From Lysinibacillus sp. SGAir0095 (GTDB taxonomy: Bacteria > Bacillota > Bacilli > Bacillales_A > Planococcaceae): a stretch of DNA of 64,000 bases. The DNA lies in the NCBI RefSeq assembly GCF_005491425.1, contig NZ_CP028083.1, positions 2,132,001-2,196,000 on the forward strand, given 5' to 3'. A program made the translations under genes and the position numbers. Positions 44,436 to 56,675 of this stretch are shown here, in pieces. Every line of letters starts with the position of its first letter. Within the stretch, counting starts at the first letter, position 1. The notes beneath the pieces are model-generated. The model was given only the letters and a program-made list of their open reading frames with translations. It searched no databases and was not told where the DNA came from.

Positions 44436-45824
44436 ATGTCAGAAGTGATGAAGCAGAGACGGGCTACCTATCATTTATATACATTTTTAGTTAGTAAAAT
44501 GATTTCTTCATTAGGTGCCAACGTATACTCATTTGGAATGAGTATGTTTATCTTATCAATAACAGGCTCTGCCTTAAGTTTTGCAGCAAATTTAATATTT
44601 TCGATTATTCCTCGTATACTTCTTTCGCCAGTTGCGGGGATATTAACTGATCGTCTTCCTAGAAAGGCAGTAGTTTTAGTTGGTCAGGGTGGGGTTATCT
44701 TATCAGTAACTTGCTTACTCACATATAGTCTTTTGTTCGACTTGTCCATTACCGCTATCTATGTAACAACAGTATTCTATACAATTAGTAGCACTTTTTC
44801 ATCTATTGCCTTTTCTGCATCAATTTCTAACTTGGTTGATCAAGAAAGAATACAAAAAGCGATGTCTTTTAACCAGATGTCACTGTCTGTTTCCGGGATA
44901 GGTGGTCCTATTGTTGGGGGGATGCTGTTTGGATTTGTTTCCATGGAAATGTTCTTACTGATAAACATCATCTCTTATCTAATTGCCTTTTTACTAGAAT
45001 CGACGATGAATTTCAATTTATATTCGAAAAAACTGGCTGAAACAAAAAGTGAAGATAACATGCTTGAAAGCTTTAAGGAAGGACTTCAATACTTAAAGAC
45101 AAAACCAATTATATCTCGCCTTTTACTAGTCGTTCTATGGCTAAATTTATTCTTCACTTCTGTTAGTGTTGGAACGAATTTTATTCTAGTGGAAGTATTG
45201 AAAATGGAATATTCTTTAATTGGCTTTGTTGAAGCTTCTGGTGCAATTGGTATGTTGCTGGTTTCAATTTACTTTGCCGCTAGATCAAACATAAAATACC
45301 CCTTACAGTTTTCAAAACGTGCTGTATTAGGATTGTCGGTATTAGTAGGGACAATTGCCATACCGCTTATGTTCCATTTCTCTGCCTCGATGTTATTTAT
45401 GTATTTTTTATTGATCATGTTCTTATTTGGTAGTTTTTCTGTATTAACAAATACACCAATTGGAGTTATGTTGCAGAAAGATGTAGATGAAAACTATCGC
45501 GGAAGAGTGTTTGGCATTCTTGAAATGATGGCAATGGGCTTAATGCCAATTGGTTCATTAGTCTTTGGGATACTCTACGATATAGTGTCAGCAGAAATTA
45601 TTTTAATTGTCTGCAGTGTACTATTAGTGATGATTACTTTAGTTTTACTTCCCTCTTCATTAATAAGGGACGTCTATCCTGAACTAGAATCTGAAAGGAA
45701 CTATGTTAAATCAGCCACATTGAAAAACACGGAGATGCAAGCGAAGAAACAAATAGCAAACGAGTACCGTGATCATGTTACAAAACAAAAGCAACTATCA
45801 AATCCTACAACTTCTCGGTTATAA
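44436..45824 (+). CDS. MFS exporter, macrolide-efflux (DHA3) type
   Basis: 462 residues with 12 membrane helices. P-V-A-G-I-L-T-D-R-L-P-R-K after helix 2 is the MFS loop; N-L-V-D-Q-E-R-I-Q-K-A-M-S-F-N-Q and the V-G-T-N-F-I-L-V-E-V stretch resemble MefA-like drug exporters. Long polar C-tail. AAGGGG lies eight bases before ATG 44436. Substrate unknown; the paired regulator suggests induction by the exported compound or by a peptide. Confidence 0.85.
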   Translation: MSEVMKQRRATYHLYTFLVSKMISSLGANVYSFGMSMFILSITGSALSFAANLIFSIIPRILLSPVAGILTDRLPRKAVVLVGQGGVILSVTCLLTYSLLFDLSITAIYVTTVFYTISSTFSSIAFSASISNLVDQERIQKAMSFNQMSLSVSGIGGPIVGGMLFGFVSMEMFLLINIISYLIAFLLESTMNFNLYSKKLAETKSEDNMLESFKEGLQYLKTKPIISRLLLVVLWLNLFFTSVSVGTNFILVEVLKMEYSLIGFVEASGAIGMLLVSIYFAARSNIKYPLQFSKRAVLGLSVLVGTIAIPLMFHFSASMLFMYFLLIMFLFGSFSVLTNTPIGVMLQKDVDENYRGRVFGILEMMAMGLMPIGSLVFGILYDIVSAEIILIVCSVLLVMITLVLLPSSLIRDVYPELESERNYVKSATLKNTEMQAKKQIANEYRDHVTKQKQLSNPTTSRL

Positions 45825-45827
45825 ATA

Positions 45828-45868
45828 AAAGTCACTTCAATTCTGAAGATAGAATTGAAGTGACTTTC
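45828..45868. terminator. Bidirectional terminator, MFS exporter / ilv-leu operon
   Basis: A perfect 17-bp stem (45828-45844 with 45851-45867) with a GAAGAT loop lies between convergent units and ends both. Confidence 0.9.
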
Positions 45869-45874
45869 TAATAA

Positions 45875-46474
45875 TTAGTATGCAACTCGCTTTTCTTCAT
45901 ATGCTCTAATTTGATCTTCATATTGGAAAGTAAGCGAAATCTCATCCCATCCATTTAAAAGCATCTGCTTGTAATATGGATCGATGTTAAAGCTATATAT
46001 TTTTCCTTCTGAATCTGTAACTGTTTGCGCTTCTAGATTAACTTCTACATGATAAGGATTTTCCAAGCCTTTTGCTAAGATTTCATCACATTCTGATTCT
46101 GTTAACTTAATAGGTAGGATTCCATTTTTGAAACAGTTGTTATGGAAAATATCCGCAAAGCTTGGTGCAATTACTACTCGGAATCCATAGTCTAAAATTG
46201 CCCAAGGAGCATGTTCACGGGAAGAACCGCAGCCAAAGTTGTCTTGTGCAACTAGAATTTCGGAGCTATGATATTCAGGTCTATTTAAAACGAAGTCCGA
46301 AATTTCATTTCCCTGTTCATCAAAACGCCAATGATAGAATAAAAAACGGCCAAAGCCAGTTCTTTCGATACGTTTTAAAAATTCCTTTGAAATAATTTGA
46401 TCTGTATCAACATTTTTACGATCTAATGGTGTAATAATACTACTTACAATATTAATAGGTTCCATTTTCTCCAC
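45875..46474 (-). CDS. leuD: 3-isopropylmalate dehydratase small subunit
   Basis: 199 residues. D-T-D-Q-I-I near the start and D-N-F-G-C-G-S-S-R-E-H-A-P-W are the swivel-domain signatures of LeuD, the serine loop closing the active site of LeuC. Together they isomerise 2-isopropylmalate to 3-isopropylmalate. Last gene of the ilv-leu operon, ten bases after leuC. Confidence 0.96.
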   Translation of the reverse strand: MEKMEPINIVSSIITPLDRKNVDTDQIISKEFLKRIERTGFGRFLFYHWRFDEQGNEISDFVLNRPEYHSSEILVAQDNFGCGSSREHAPWAILDYGFRVVIAPSFADIFHNNCFKNGILPIKLTESECDEILAKGLENPYHVEVNLEAQTVTDSEGKIYSFNIDPYYKQMLLNGWDEISLTFQYEDQIRAYEEKRVAY

Positions 46475-46484
46475 TCCTAGCCTC

Positions 46485-47894
46485 TTATACTACTTGCTTA
46501 ACATAATTTCGCACGTCAACAAAGTGACCTTCAATTGCCGCTGCTGCTGCCATAGCAGGACTAACTAAATGTGTACGAGCACCTGCTCCTTGACGACCTT
46601 CGAAATTACGATTTGATGTAGAAGCACATCTTTCACCAGACGGAACGATGTCCTCATTCATACCTAGACAAGCAGAACATCCAGATTCGCGCCATTCAAA
46701 GCCAGCATCTAAGAAAATTTTGTCTAAGCCCTCTTTTTCAGCATCGGCTTTCGTAGAGTATGAACCTGGAACTACTATAGCTTTTACACCGGGTGCAACC
46801 TTTTTGCCTTCTACAATACTTGCTGCCGTACGTAAATCCGATAGACGAGAATTTGTACAAGAACCTATAAATACATGCTGTATTTCAATTGAAGAAATTG
46901 GTTGACCTTCTTCTAATCCCATATAAGTAAGTGCTTTTTTAAGAGCGGATTTATCTGATTCTGAATTATAATCAGCAGTTGTTGGAACCGTTTTTGATAC
47001 CCCTGTTCCCATTGAGGGATTTGTACCCCAAGTAACAATTGGTTCAATTTCTTCTGCATCGATTTCTAGTACAACATCATATGAACAGTCGGGATCAGAA
47101 GCTAAACTTAACCAGTAATTAGCCGCTTCTTCAAATCGTTCATTACTTGGAGCGAATCGGCGTCCACGAAGGAAATCGACAGTCTTTTGGTCTGGAGAAA
47201 TAAGTCCGGCCTTTGCCCCACCTTCAATCGACATATTACAAATTGTCATACGTTCTTCCATACTAAGGTTACGAATTGCTTCACCTGTGTATTCAACAAT
47301 ATGACCTGTACCAAATCCAATTCCCCACTTCGCAATAATTGCCAGAATAATATCCTTAGCGGCAACACCGACACCAAGCTTTCCATTCACACGAATTTCC
47401 ATCGTTGGTGGCTTTGATTGCCATAAAGTTTGAGTGGAAAGAACATGTTCAACCTCGGAAGTCCCAATACCGAAAGCTAAAGCGCCAAATGCACCATGCG
47501 TCGAGGTATGTGAGTCACCACAAACAATCGTTTTGCCTGGCTGTGTTAACCCAAGCTCTGGACCAATAACGTGAACAATTCCTTGATCCGGATGGCCAAT
47601 ATCAGCTAGTTGAATTCCAAATTCTTTTGCATTTTCTGCTAATGTCATAATTTGTTTTTTGGCAATTGGATCATTGATGGTTGGTAAGTTTTTTGTTGGT
47701 ACATTATGATCCATCGTTGCAAAACAAAGATCTGGACGGCGTACTTTTCTGCCTGCTAAACGTAACCCTTCAAATGCTTGCGGAGATGTTACTTCGTGAA
47801 TCAAATGAAGATCGATATAAAGTAAATCCGGTTTCCCAACTTCTTGATATACAATATGTGAATCCCAAATTTTTTCTATAATATTTTTTGCCAT
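46485..47894 (-). CDS. leuC: 3-isopropylmalate dehydratase large subunit
   Basis: 469 residues from ATG 47894. [23 protein letters not shown] and [10 protein letters not shown] hold the three Cys of the [4Fe-4S] cluster and substrate residues; the fold is aconitase-like. The frame extends four codons to a TTG; the [10 protein letters not shown] start is that of homologues. It lies just after leuB. Confidence 0.96.
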   Translation of the reverse strand: MAKNIIEKIWDSHIVYQEVGKPDLLYIDLHLIHEVTSPQAFEGLRLAGRKVRRPDLCFATMDHNVPTKNLPTINDPIAKKQIMTLAENAKEFGIQLADIGHPDQGIVHVIGPELGLTQPGKTIVCGDSHTSTHGAFGALAFGIGTSEVEHVLSTQTLWQSKPPTMEIRVNGKLGVGVAAKDIILAIIAKWGIGFGTGHIVEYTGEAIRNLSMEERMTICNMSIEGGAKAGLISPDQKTVDFLRGRRFAPSNERFEEAANYWLSLASDPDCSYDVVLEIDAEEIEPIVTWGTNPSMGTGVSKTVPTTADYNSESDKSALKKALTYMGLEEGQPISSIEIQHVFIGSCTNSRLSDLRTAASIVEGKKVAPGVKAIVVPGSYSTKADAEKEGLDKIFLDAGFEWRESGCSACLGMNEDIVPSGERCASTSNRNFEGRQGAGARTHLVSPAMAAAAAIEGHFVDVRNYVKQVV

Positions 47895-47909
47895 TTTCTT
47901 CACCAATCC

Positions 47910-49007
47910 TTAAATATATGATTCCATAATACTATCTGCAACGAAACTAGTATCAATCTCAGCGATTACTTTATCCGTCCATTCATCAGTTGTTAGTGCA
48001 CGGCTATTATCTTTCACTAAGTCTGCTGTGTAGTAACCATCATCAAATACACTGCTTACTGCACGTTCGATTTCTGTTGCTTCCTCTTGAAGGTCAAAGG
48101 AATATCTTAGCATCATTGCAACCGATAGTATCGTTGCTGCCGGATTTGCAATTCCCTGACCTGCAATTTCTGGTGCAGAACCATGAACAGGCTCATACAG
48201 ACCGAAATTATCACTACGTATTGAGGCGGATGGTAGCACGCCAAGTGAACCTGTAATGACAGATGCTTCATCACTTAAAATATCTCCGAACATATTATCT
48301 GTTACAACCACATCATAGTGACCAGGGTTAGTGATTAATTTCATCGCAACGGAGTCAACTAAATTATGTTCAACCTCAACTTCTGGATATTGTTGTTTTT
48401 TCTCTTCGACAATTTGGCGCCATAGTCTTGAGGTTTCAAGAACATTTGCTTTATCAACCGAACATAGTTTACCTTTTCGCAGTTTTGCTAGTACAAAGGC
48501 GTTATCAATAATGCGCTCAATCTCTTCGCGTGTGTATATATTTAAATCGCTAGCTTGGGATTCTGAACGATTTTTTTCACCGAAATAGATTCCGCCTGTT
48601 AGTTCGCGAACAATCATCAAATCAACATTTTCCGCTACTTCGCGTTTCAATGGAGAGGCATCCAGTAAGCTTCCGAATGCTTTTACCGGTCTTAGATTTG
48701 CAAATAAATCAAAGGTTTTACGAATTCGAAGCAATCCTTTCTCGGGACGTAAATCTGCAGGATTGTTATCCCATTTCGGCCCTCCTACTGCTCCCAGAAG
48801 AATTGCATCACTTTCCATACACATCTCAATTGTTTCTATTGGAAGTGGGTCTTGGAATTGATCAATTGCAGCCCCACCAATTGCTGCATATCCTAGTTGG
48901 AAATCATGTTTGTATCGTTTTGCAATCACTTGTAAAACTCGTATTGCAGCCGCAACAACTTCTGGTCCAATTCCATCACCAGGAAGTACCGTAATTTTCT
49001 TTTCCAT
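47910..49007 (-). CDS. leuB: 3-isopropylmalate dehydrogenase
   Basis: 365 residues. V-L-P-G-D-G-I-G-P-E-V at the start, R-E-L-T-G-G-I-Y-F-G-E, and T-D-N-M-F-G-D-I-L-S-D-E with the metal-binding Asp pair are LeuB marks; E-P-V-H-G-S-A-P follows. It oxidises and decarboxylates 3-isopropylmalate using NAD. AGGTG lies before ATG 49007. Confidence 0.97.
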   Translation of the reverse strand: MEKKITVLPGDGIGPEVVAAAIRVLQVIAKRYKHDFQLGYAAIGGAAIDQFQDPLPIETIEMCMESDAILLGAVGGPKWDNNPADLRPEKGLLRIRKTFDLFANLRPVKAFGSLLDASPLKREVAENVDLMIVRELTGGIYFGEKNRSESQASDLNIYTREEIERIIDNAFVLAKLRKGKLCSVDKANVLETSRLWRQIVEEKKQQYPEVEVEHNLVDSVAMKLITNPGHYDVVVTDNMFGDILSDEASVITGSLGVLPSASIRSDNFGLYEPVHGSAPEIAGQGIANPAATILSVAMMLRYSFDLQEEATEIERAVSSVFDDGYYTADLVKDNSRALTTDEWTDKVIAEIDTSFVADSIMESYI

Positions 49008-49063
49008 CTGCAAAACACCTTTCTATACTGTTTTTACGCTAAAGCGCTAGTTTAAAGAAATGC

Positions 49064-49094
49064 CACCAAAGCAAGTCTTTGATGGCGTTTTCCT
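49064..49094 (-). other. Hairpin in the leuA-leuB gap
   Basis: GCCATCAAAG-ACTTG-CTTTGGTGGC (minus strand) is a 10-bp stem with one G-U pair followed by ATTTCTTT. The T tail is poor, so it may be an mRNA processing or partial termination element that lowers leuBCD relative to leuA. Confidence 0.5.
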
Positions 49095-49184
49095 TGTCGA
49101 TTTGAGTTTAACAAATTGCATAACCAATCATATGAAACCACTTGTAGCCTTATCCAAAAATCTGCTAAATGAATGAATGAACGA

Positions 49185-50728
49185 TCAAACCTCTGCTGTT
49201 TGCTTACCACGTATACTTTCTTGTATTAAATGGCGATTAATTGCATTTAAATATGCTTTAGCTGTTGCTTCAAGTACATCTTGAGAAGCATCGCGCCCTG
49301 TTGACGTATAACCGTTATATCTTAAATTTACAAGTGCCTCACCTAATGCATCTCTACCTTTTCCTACTGATTTAACGCGGAAGTCAAGGATATTTACTGT
49401 TGCATTCACTAATTGTTCAAGAGTATTGAATATCGCTTCTACAGAGCCAGATCCAGTAGCAGCTAAAGTTTTTAAAGCTCCTTCCGGTGTTAATACAGAT
49501 GCTGTAGCAGTTGGAATGTTTTCTGTTCCATAAGAAACTTGAACTGATTTCAATTCGAATAATGGAATGTCTTCAATTGATACCTGCTGCTCAGTCAGAA
49601 GGGTAACTAAATCTTCTTCGGTAATTTCCTTTTTACGGTCGGCAAGTTTTTTGAATTCCTGGAATGCTTTATTTAATTTTTCATCTGATAAGTCAAAGCC
49701 CATTTTTTCTGCGCGATCACGGAATGCTGCACGCCCAGAGTGTTTACCTAAAACTAGAGGAACCTCGCCCTCACCAACTAATTCAGGTGAAATAATCTCA
49801 TAGGTTTCTTTATTTTTTAATACACCATCTTGGTGAATACCTGATTCATGCGCAAATGCATTTTTCCCAACAACGGCTTTATTAGGTTGAATGACAACGC
49901 CTGTTAAACGGCTAACTAATTGAGACGTTCGTTTAATTTCCTTTAGGTTCAAGCCTGTTTCAACTTGGTAAAGATCGTTACGGATATGCATGGCGACTCC
50001 AATTTCTTCTAATGAAGCATTACCAGCACGTTCACCGATACCATTGATGGTACATTCCACTTGGTCAGCACCATTTTGAATTGCTGCAATTGAGTTCGCT
50101 ACTGCCATACCAAGATCATCATGGCAATGAGCAGAAAATTTCACTTTTTCAGCACCGCGAACATTCTCACGCAAGAATTTGAAAAGTTCACCGTATTCTT
50201 GGGGGGAAGCATATCCAACAGTATCAGGAACATTTACAGTCGTAGCACCAGCTTCTATTACCTTTTCAATTATTCGAACTAAGAATTCACGATCTGAACG
50301 GAACCCATCTTCAGCAGACCATTGAACAAGCGGAAAGAATTTTTTCGCATATTTCACGGCTTCTACCGCTTGTTCGACAACTTGATCTGGTGATTTTTTT
50401 AATTTATATTCCATATGAATCGGACTTGTTGCCAAAAATACATGAATATGTGGTTGTTCAGCTTCTTTAATAGCTTCCCAGGTAGCATCAATGTCGTTTT
50501 TCACACAGCGAGCAAGACCCGTAACAATGGAATTTTTAACAGTTTTTGCTATTTTGTTAACCGCTTCGAAATCACCAGGGCTTGAAGCAGGAAAACCTGC
50601 TTCAATAATGCTTACGCCTAGACGTTCCAGTTGCTTAGCGATTTCGATTTTTTCTGCAGTATTTAAGTTAATACCAGCTGACTGTTCTCCATCACGTAGA
50701 GTCGTATCAAAAATATCAATCTTGCGCA

Positions 50729-50729
<1 letters not shown>
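49185..50729 (-). CDS. leuA: 2-isopropylmalate synthase
   Basis: 514 residues. [11 protein letters not shown] opens the TIM barrel, [14 protein letters not shown] holds the metal-binding His residues, and N-G-I-G-E-R-A-G-N is the second signature. The C-terminal third is the leucine-binding regulatory domain. It condenses acetyl-CoA with 2-ketoisovalerate. The start is GTG 50729, overlapping the ilvC stop (TAGTG). Confidence 0.97.
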
Positions 50730-51754
<1,025 letters not shown>

Positions 51755-51844
51755 CTAATATTGGGTTCTATTTTTTAAATACCAGATAACACGCTTATAA
51801 ACGTATCATCGATTTATATACTAACTATCTAGTAAGTACACTTA

Positions 51845-52357
51845 CTAAAGAATAGAAAGTTGCGGTGTTTCAATTGGTTGAGTCTCGCGAACAGATGCAG
51901 TAACACCTGCTCGCGTTAATTCTTTAATGCCATATGGTCGAATTAATTCAATAAATGCATCGATTTTGTCAGGATGACCGACTACCTGATATGTGACAAC
52001 ATTTTTGGACGTGTCGATAATTTGTGGCCTAAATGGTTCAACAATAGAATTCATTTCATGCCTTAGATTAGCTGGCGAGACGACTTTAATAAGGGCTAAT
52101 TCTCTTAAAACAATTGATTTTTCAGTAATATCGTTCACTTTTAAAACATCAATTTGCTTTGATAATTGTTTGATCAATTGTTCGAGCTTTGTTTCATCTG
52201 CCACGTTTACAACAAAGGTCATTTTAGAAATGTTCACTTGTTCTGTGTGGCCAACCGTAATGGATTCGATGTTAAATTGACGTTTCATCAGTAAACCCGT
52301 AACGCGATTTAGTACGCCACTTTGGTTTAATACAGTAACTGTTATAACTCGTTTCAA
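51845..52357 (-). CDS. ilvN: Acetolactate synthase small (regulatory) subunit
   Basis: 170 residues. An ACT domain fills the first 80 ([14 protein letters not shown], with the G binding valine), followed by the ALS small-subunit C-domain. It confers valine feedback inhibition on IlvB. It overlaps the ilvB end by four bases. Confidence 0.95.
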   Translation of the reverse strand: MKRVITVTVLNQSGVLNRVTGLLMKRQFNIESITVGHTEQVNISKMTFVVNVADETKLEQLIKQLSKQIDVLKVNDITEKSIVLRELALIKVVSPANLRHEMNSIVEPFRPQIIDTSKNVVTYQVVGHPDKIDAFIELIRPYGIKELTRAGVTASVRETQPIETPQLSIL

Positions 52358-54126
52358 AATTTCTTCACCCCTACAATATCATCCAAAGATTTTCCAGCTG
52401 GAACCATTGGATAAACGTTTTCTAACTGCTTAACTCTTGCATCAATTACTACAGGTTCATCGGAATTTAATGCTTCTTCTAATAATGACTGTGCCTCATC
52501 CATTGTATTAATGCGGTAACCCTTTACTCCGTATGCCTCTGCTAGTTTCACGAAATCAGGTTGTACAGGCATTAAACTCTGTGAATAGCGACCATCATAG
52601 AATAGCTGTTGCCATTGACGTACCATTCCCAGTGCACCGTTATTCACAATGACAACTTTTACAGGTAGATTAAATTCATTCAGTAAGGCCAGCTCTTGTA
52701 ATGTCATTTGGAAGCCGGCATCTCCACAAAATGTAACTACTTTCTTGTCTGGCTTAGCGAATTGAGCACCGATTGCAGCAGGGAATCCAAAGCCCATTGT
52801 GCCAAGACCACCTGATGTTACCCATTGATGATCATGATTTAATTTATAATATTGTGCAGCCCACATTTGATGCTGCCCTACATCCGTTGTTACAATCGCA
52901 TCCCCATTTGTGATTGTGTGAACCATCTCAATAATTTGTTGAGGTAAAATTTCCTTTTCATCTTCTACATACCAATAAGGAGTATCTTGTTGTTTTGAGT
53001 AGAGATATGCTAACCAGTCCGTAGTATCCGGCCCCTCAAAATCTTTCTTAAGTAAGGCATTTAATGCTTCCTTTGCATCTGCCACGATCGGAATATCGGT
53101 TGGAATATTTTTACCAATCTCTGCAGGGTCGATATCAATATGAATAATTGTTGCTTTAGGTGCAAATAACTTTGTATCTCCTGTGAGACGATCATCAAAA
53201 CGGGCACCGATATTAATAAGCAAATCCGCTTTTTGGATAGCATCATTCGCGACAGCAGCACCATGCATACCCGCCATGCCAAAGTTTAATTCGTGCTGTC
53301 CATGAATACTGCCTAAACCAAGCAACGTATTAATAACAGGCAGTTTGTATTTTTCCGCAAATTCAGTTAATTCGTTGCGAGCATCAGCAAATAATACACC
53401 GGCTCCTGCTAGAACCAATGGCTGTTTGGATTCACTGATTGCTTGAATCGCTTTTTGGATTTGTAGAAAATTAGGTTTTGTATTTGGTTGGTATCCCGGT
53501 AAATATAATTCTTCTTCTCTACTAGCCTCAGCCAATGCTTCATCAAATACTGAAGCAGATATATTTTTTGGGAAGTCAATTAACACTGGACCTTTACGAC
53601 CACTGTTGGCAATATGGAACGCTTCTTTTACAATACGTGGTATGTCGTTCACATCTTGGACTTGGTAATTATGCTTTGTAATTGGAGTTGTAATTCCCAT
53701 AATGTCAGCTTCTTGGAAAGCATCAGAGCCAATTACATCTGTTGCCACTTGACCAGTGAAAATGACTAATGGAATTGAATCAATCATTGCATCGGCAATA
53801 CCAGTAACTAGGTTAGTAGCTCCAGGACCACTTGTTGCGATAACAACACCCGTTTTATTTAACACACGTGCATAACCTTCTGCTGCATGAATTGCTCCCT
53901 GTTCATGCCTTGTTAAAATGTGTCGAATCGGATTTCTGTACAATGCGTCATATACATTTAAAACAGCACCACCAGGATAGCCAAAAATTATATCTACTTT
54001 TTGATCATGTAATGCTTGAATTAAAACATCTGCACCGTTTCTTGGTTTACTTTCTACTTCAGGTTGTAATTGAGCTGTAGTGTTTGTATCTTTTATTTCA
54101 TTGGTTGTGGATACGTTGGCAGCCAT
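52354..54126 (-). CDS. ilvB: Acetolactate synthase large (catalytic) subunit
   Basis: 590 residues of a ThDP enzyme. [11 protein letters not shown] and [15 protein letters not shown] include the catalytic Glu; G-A-R-F-D-D-R lies in the central domain; [10 protein letters not shown] and V-I-V-N-N-G are the ThDP/Mg site. The first 25 residues are a low-complexity extension. First gene of the T-box-controlled operon, with GGGAGGAG before ATG 54126. Confidence 0.97.
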   Translation of the reverse strand: MAANVSTTNEIKDTNTTAQLQPEVESKPRNGADVLIQALHDQKVDIIFGYPGGAVLNVYDALYRNPIRHILTRHEQGAIHAAEGYARVLNKTGVVIATSGPGATNLVTGIADAMIDSIPLVIFTGQVATDVIGSDAFQEADIMGITTPITKHNYQVQDVNDIPRIVKEAFHIANSGRKGPVLIDFPKNISASVFDEALAEASREEELYLPGYQPNTKPNFLQIQKAIQAISESKQPLVLAGAGVLFADARNELTEFAEKYKLPVINTLLGLGSIHGQHELNFGMAGMHGAAVANDAIQKADLLINIGARFDDRLTGDTKLFAPKATIIHIDIDPAEIGKNIPTDIPIVADAKEALNALLKKDFEGPDTTDWLAYLYSKQQDTPYWYVEDEKEILPQQIIEMVHTITNGDAIVTTDVGQHQMWAAQYYKLNHDHQWVTSGGLGTMGFGFPAAIGAQFAKPDKKVVTFCGDAGFQMTLQELALLNEFNLPVKVVIVNNGALGMVRQWQQLFYDGRYSQSLMPVQPDFVKLAEAYGVKGYRINTMDEAQSLLEEALNSDEPVVIDARVKQLENVYPMVPAGKSLDDIVGVKKF

Positions 54127-54148
54127 TTGTTAACTCCTCCCTTAATTT

Positions 54149-54545
54149 TAAAAAAATAAAAAAGCCCTTTTCTCCAACGCAAAGAAAACCTTTACGTAGG
54201 GATGAAAAAGACTTTCATGGTACCACCCTTGTTCATAGCTAAATAAGCTACCTCGCGAATAGTGGGAAATGCCAATCTACAAAGAACATTCTAAATAATA
54301 AGAAAATTCCAAGTGCAACAAGATTTAGCACACTATTCATTAATAACGAGCATTTCGAAACATGCCCGGAGCTATCTAATTGCGAACTCGCGTTTAATAG
54401 CTCACTCCGAGGGGATGTCGGATATAGTTGCATCGTCGGCTTCCAGCAATACCGACTCTCTGGTAGATACAAGACTCTATAACCTTTTACCTCATCATCG
54501 AATTATCTATTCACTTACAACATTATTAGTATTACTTTGCTTAAC
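54149..54545 (-). promoter_or_regulatory. T-box riboswitch controlling ilvB-ilvN-ilvC-leuABCD
   Basis: On the minus strand the T-box core AGGGTGGTACCA (about 54231-54220) is followed by a long hairpin and a run of T's (to 54149). Upstream stem I carries AGAGAG, G-T-C-G-G/C-C-G-A-C and GGAGTGAGC. Uncharged tRNA pairing with the specifier codon and the TGG bulge prevents termination. Specifier candidates are ATC (Ile, 54416-54414) or CTC (Leu, 54411-54409); I could not settle which. Open frames within this leader are spurious. Confidence 0.93.
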
Positions 54546-54573
54546 TATACCATTAAAACTTTACTACGATGAA

Positions 54574-56244
54574 TTATATTTTCATTACTCCACCTTTAGA
54601 AGCATTTGTAACAAGTTTTGAATATCTTGCTAGCCAACCAGTTTTAATTTTTGGTTCGAATGGTTTTAGGTTTAGACGACGTTCGGTTAATACTTCTTCT
54701 GATACATCTAGATTAATGGTTCTATTCGGCAAGTCAATGATTAATTTATCGCCATTTTCAATTAGTGCAATCGGACCACCTTCTGCAGCCTCAGGCGAAA
54801 TATGACCAATGGAAATACCACGGGATGCACCACTAAAACGTCCATCTGTTATTAAAGCAACCTTTGTACCTAATCCGCGCCCCATTATAGCAGATGTCGG
54901 GGCAAGCATTTCAGGCATTCCTGGCCCACCTTTAGGTCCTTCATAGCGAATAACTACAACATGCCCTTCTTTTACAGTTCCATTATCAATGGCAGCCTGT
55001 GCTTCATCTTGTGAATCAAACACAATAGCATCCCCAACAAAAGTTTGAATGGAAGGGTCAACCGCACCTACTTTAATAACTGAACCTTCAGGAGCAATGT
55101 TTCCATAGAGTACAGATAGGCCTCCAACTGGACTGAAAGGATTGTCCTTCGTACGTATTACTTGATCATTTGTAATTACATGATCCTTAACAAGTTCACG
55201 CATCGTCTTTCCAGCAACAGTGATACGATCTGGGTGGATAGCATCTGGAATCTTTGTTAGCTCATTAATGATGGAGCTAACGCCACCAGCTTTATTGATG
55301 TCATCCATTGAAATATCTGATGCCGGCATGATTTTCGCTAAGTAAGGCACACGAGCTGCAACTATGTTAATATCCTCTAAGTTATAGTCAATTTCTGCCT
55401 CATTTGCAATTGCCAATGTATGAAGGACTGTATTTGTTGATCCACCCATTGCCATATCTAAAGCAAATGCATCATCAATCGCTTCTTTTGTTATAATATC
55501 TCGAGGTTTGATATCTTCTTTAATCATACGGACTAATTGCTTAGCCGCTTCACGAATAAGTTCGTAACGCTGTTCACTTGTAGCTACAATTGTACCGTTA
55601 CCAGGTAGTGCTACACCAAGCATCTCCATTAAACAGTTCATAGAGTTTGCTGTAAACATTCCTGAGCAAGAACCACATGTAGGACATGCATTATTTTCTA
55701 TATCCAATAGTTCTTCGGCGGACATTGTACCAGATTTATGAGCACCTACACCTTCAAAAACAGATGTTAATGAAAGTTGTTTACCTGATGCTGATATCCC
55801 CGCTTCCATCGGACCACCTGATACGAATATCGATGGTACATTCGTACGTACAGCAGCCATTAACATACCTGGTGTGATTTTGTCACAATTTGGAATGTAA
55901 AACACACCATCAAACCAGTGTGCATTAATAACAGTTTCTGCAGAATCCGCAATTAACTCACGACTCGGCAAGGAGTACCTCATACCAATATGCCCCATTG
56001 CAATTCCGTCATCAACACCAATTGTATTAAATTCGAACGGAATTCCACCAGCTTCGATAATAGCTTCTTTTACAACATCAGCAAATCCACGTAAGTGAAC
56101 GTGTCCGGGAATAATGTCAATGTATGAATTACACACACCGATAAATGGTTTTCCAAGATCTTTTGCTTTTACTTTTCCAGTAGCATATAAAAGACTGCGG
56201 TGAGGAGCACGATCAACTCCTACTTTAATCATGTCACTTCTCAT
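54574..56244 (-). CDS. ilvD: Dihydroxy-acid dehydratase
   Basis: 556 residues. [25 protein letters not shown] and G-R-F-S-G-A-S-R-G are the family signatures, with Cys ligands for the Fe-S cluster. It dehydrates dihydroxy-isovalerate and -methylvalerate to the keto acids for Val, Leu and Ile. It precedes the T-box, so its mRNA is not under that switch; it has its own promoter at 56375-56404. The stop codon is some 30 bases before the T-box leader. Confidence 0.97.
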   Translation of the reverse strand: MRSDMIKVGVDRAPHRSLLYATGKVKAKDLGKPFIGVCNSYIDIIPGHVHLRGFADVVKEAIIEAGGIPFEFNTIGVDDGIAMGHIGMRYSLPSRELIADSAETVINAHWFDGVFYIPNCDKITPGMLMAAVRTNVPSIFVSGGPMEAGISASGKQLSLTSVFEGVGAHKSGTMSAEELLDIENNACPTCGSCSGMFTANSMNCLMEMLGVALPGNGTIVATSEQRYELIREAAKQLVRMIKEDIKPRDIITKEAIDDAFALDMAMGGSTNTVLHTLAIANEAEIDYNLEDINIVAARVPYLAKIMPASDISMDDINKAGGVSSIINELTKIPDAIHPDRITVAGKTMRELVKDHVITNDQVIRTKDNPFSPVGGLSVLYGNIAPEGSVIKVGAVDPSIQTFVGDAIVFDSQDEAQAAIDNGTVKEGHVVVIRYEGPKGGPGMPEMLAPTSAIMGRGLGTKVALITDGRFSGASRGISIGHISPEAAEGGPIALIENGDKLIIDLPNRTINLDVSEEVLTERRLNLKPFEPKIKTGWLARYSKLVTNASKGGVMKI

Positions 56245-56374
56245 TTTGAAACGCCCCTCAGTAATATCTATTACTTTATCAAAAGATAGATAGAATTAAT
56301 TAATTTACAACCAGTAACATTTAAGTTACATGATTGTGTTCGTTTTTAAATTACGAACTTCTTAAATTGTTGCT

Positions 56375-56404
56375 ATCATAGTACAAAAAAGTAATAGTAG
56401 TCAA
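56375..56404 (-). promoter_or_regulatory. ilvD promoter
   Basis: TTGACT (56399-56404), 18-base spacer, TATGAT (56375-56380), with a leader of about 120 bases. Confidence 0.68.
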
Positions 56405-56409
56405 TATAA

Positions 56410-56439
56410 TTTTTAGAATTATTTAAACAATTCTAAAAA
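56410..56439. repeat. 11-bp perfect inverted repeat upstream of the ilvD promoter
   Basis: TTTTTAGAATT - ATTTAAAC - AATTCTAAAAA, six bases before the -35. Each arm loosely fits the CodY motif (AATTTTCWGAAAATT, four mismatches), so it may be a CodY or other operator. Confidence 0.55.
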
Positions 56440-56627
56440 TTCTATTTTCATGAAATCGTTTACATACTCACTATTGCTTTAAATTTTCTACTTTAATTAA
56501 TTTTTTCGAAATTTTGACAAATTATTATTTTCTTTAATTGAGCATATTAAAATTTATAAATTCAATAATAAATGTATTTTAAAAAATTCATCCTCTTCAA
56601 CTGTTATGTCATGTAAGTTTTTATATG

Positions 56628-56664
56628 AAAATAATAAAAGTCTAGCTAAAGATAGCTAGACTAA
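56628..56664 (-). terminator. Terminator of the 35-codon peptide gene
   Basis: Perfect 10-bp stem AGTCTAGCTA / TAGCTAGACT (56639-56648 with 56653-56662), AAGA/TCTT loop, then TTTTATTATTTTC on the minus strand. Confidence 0.85.
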
Positions 56665-56675
56665 CGAAATGCATA

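Noticed and set aside
54248-54805. Several open frames between ilvB and ilvD
   Set aside because: They lie inside the T-box leader or opposite ilvD and show no coding character or ribosome sites.
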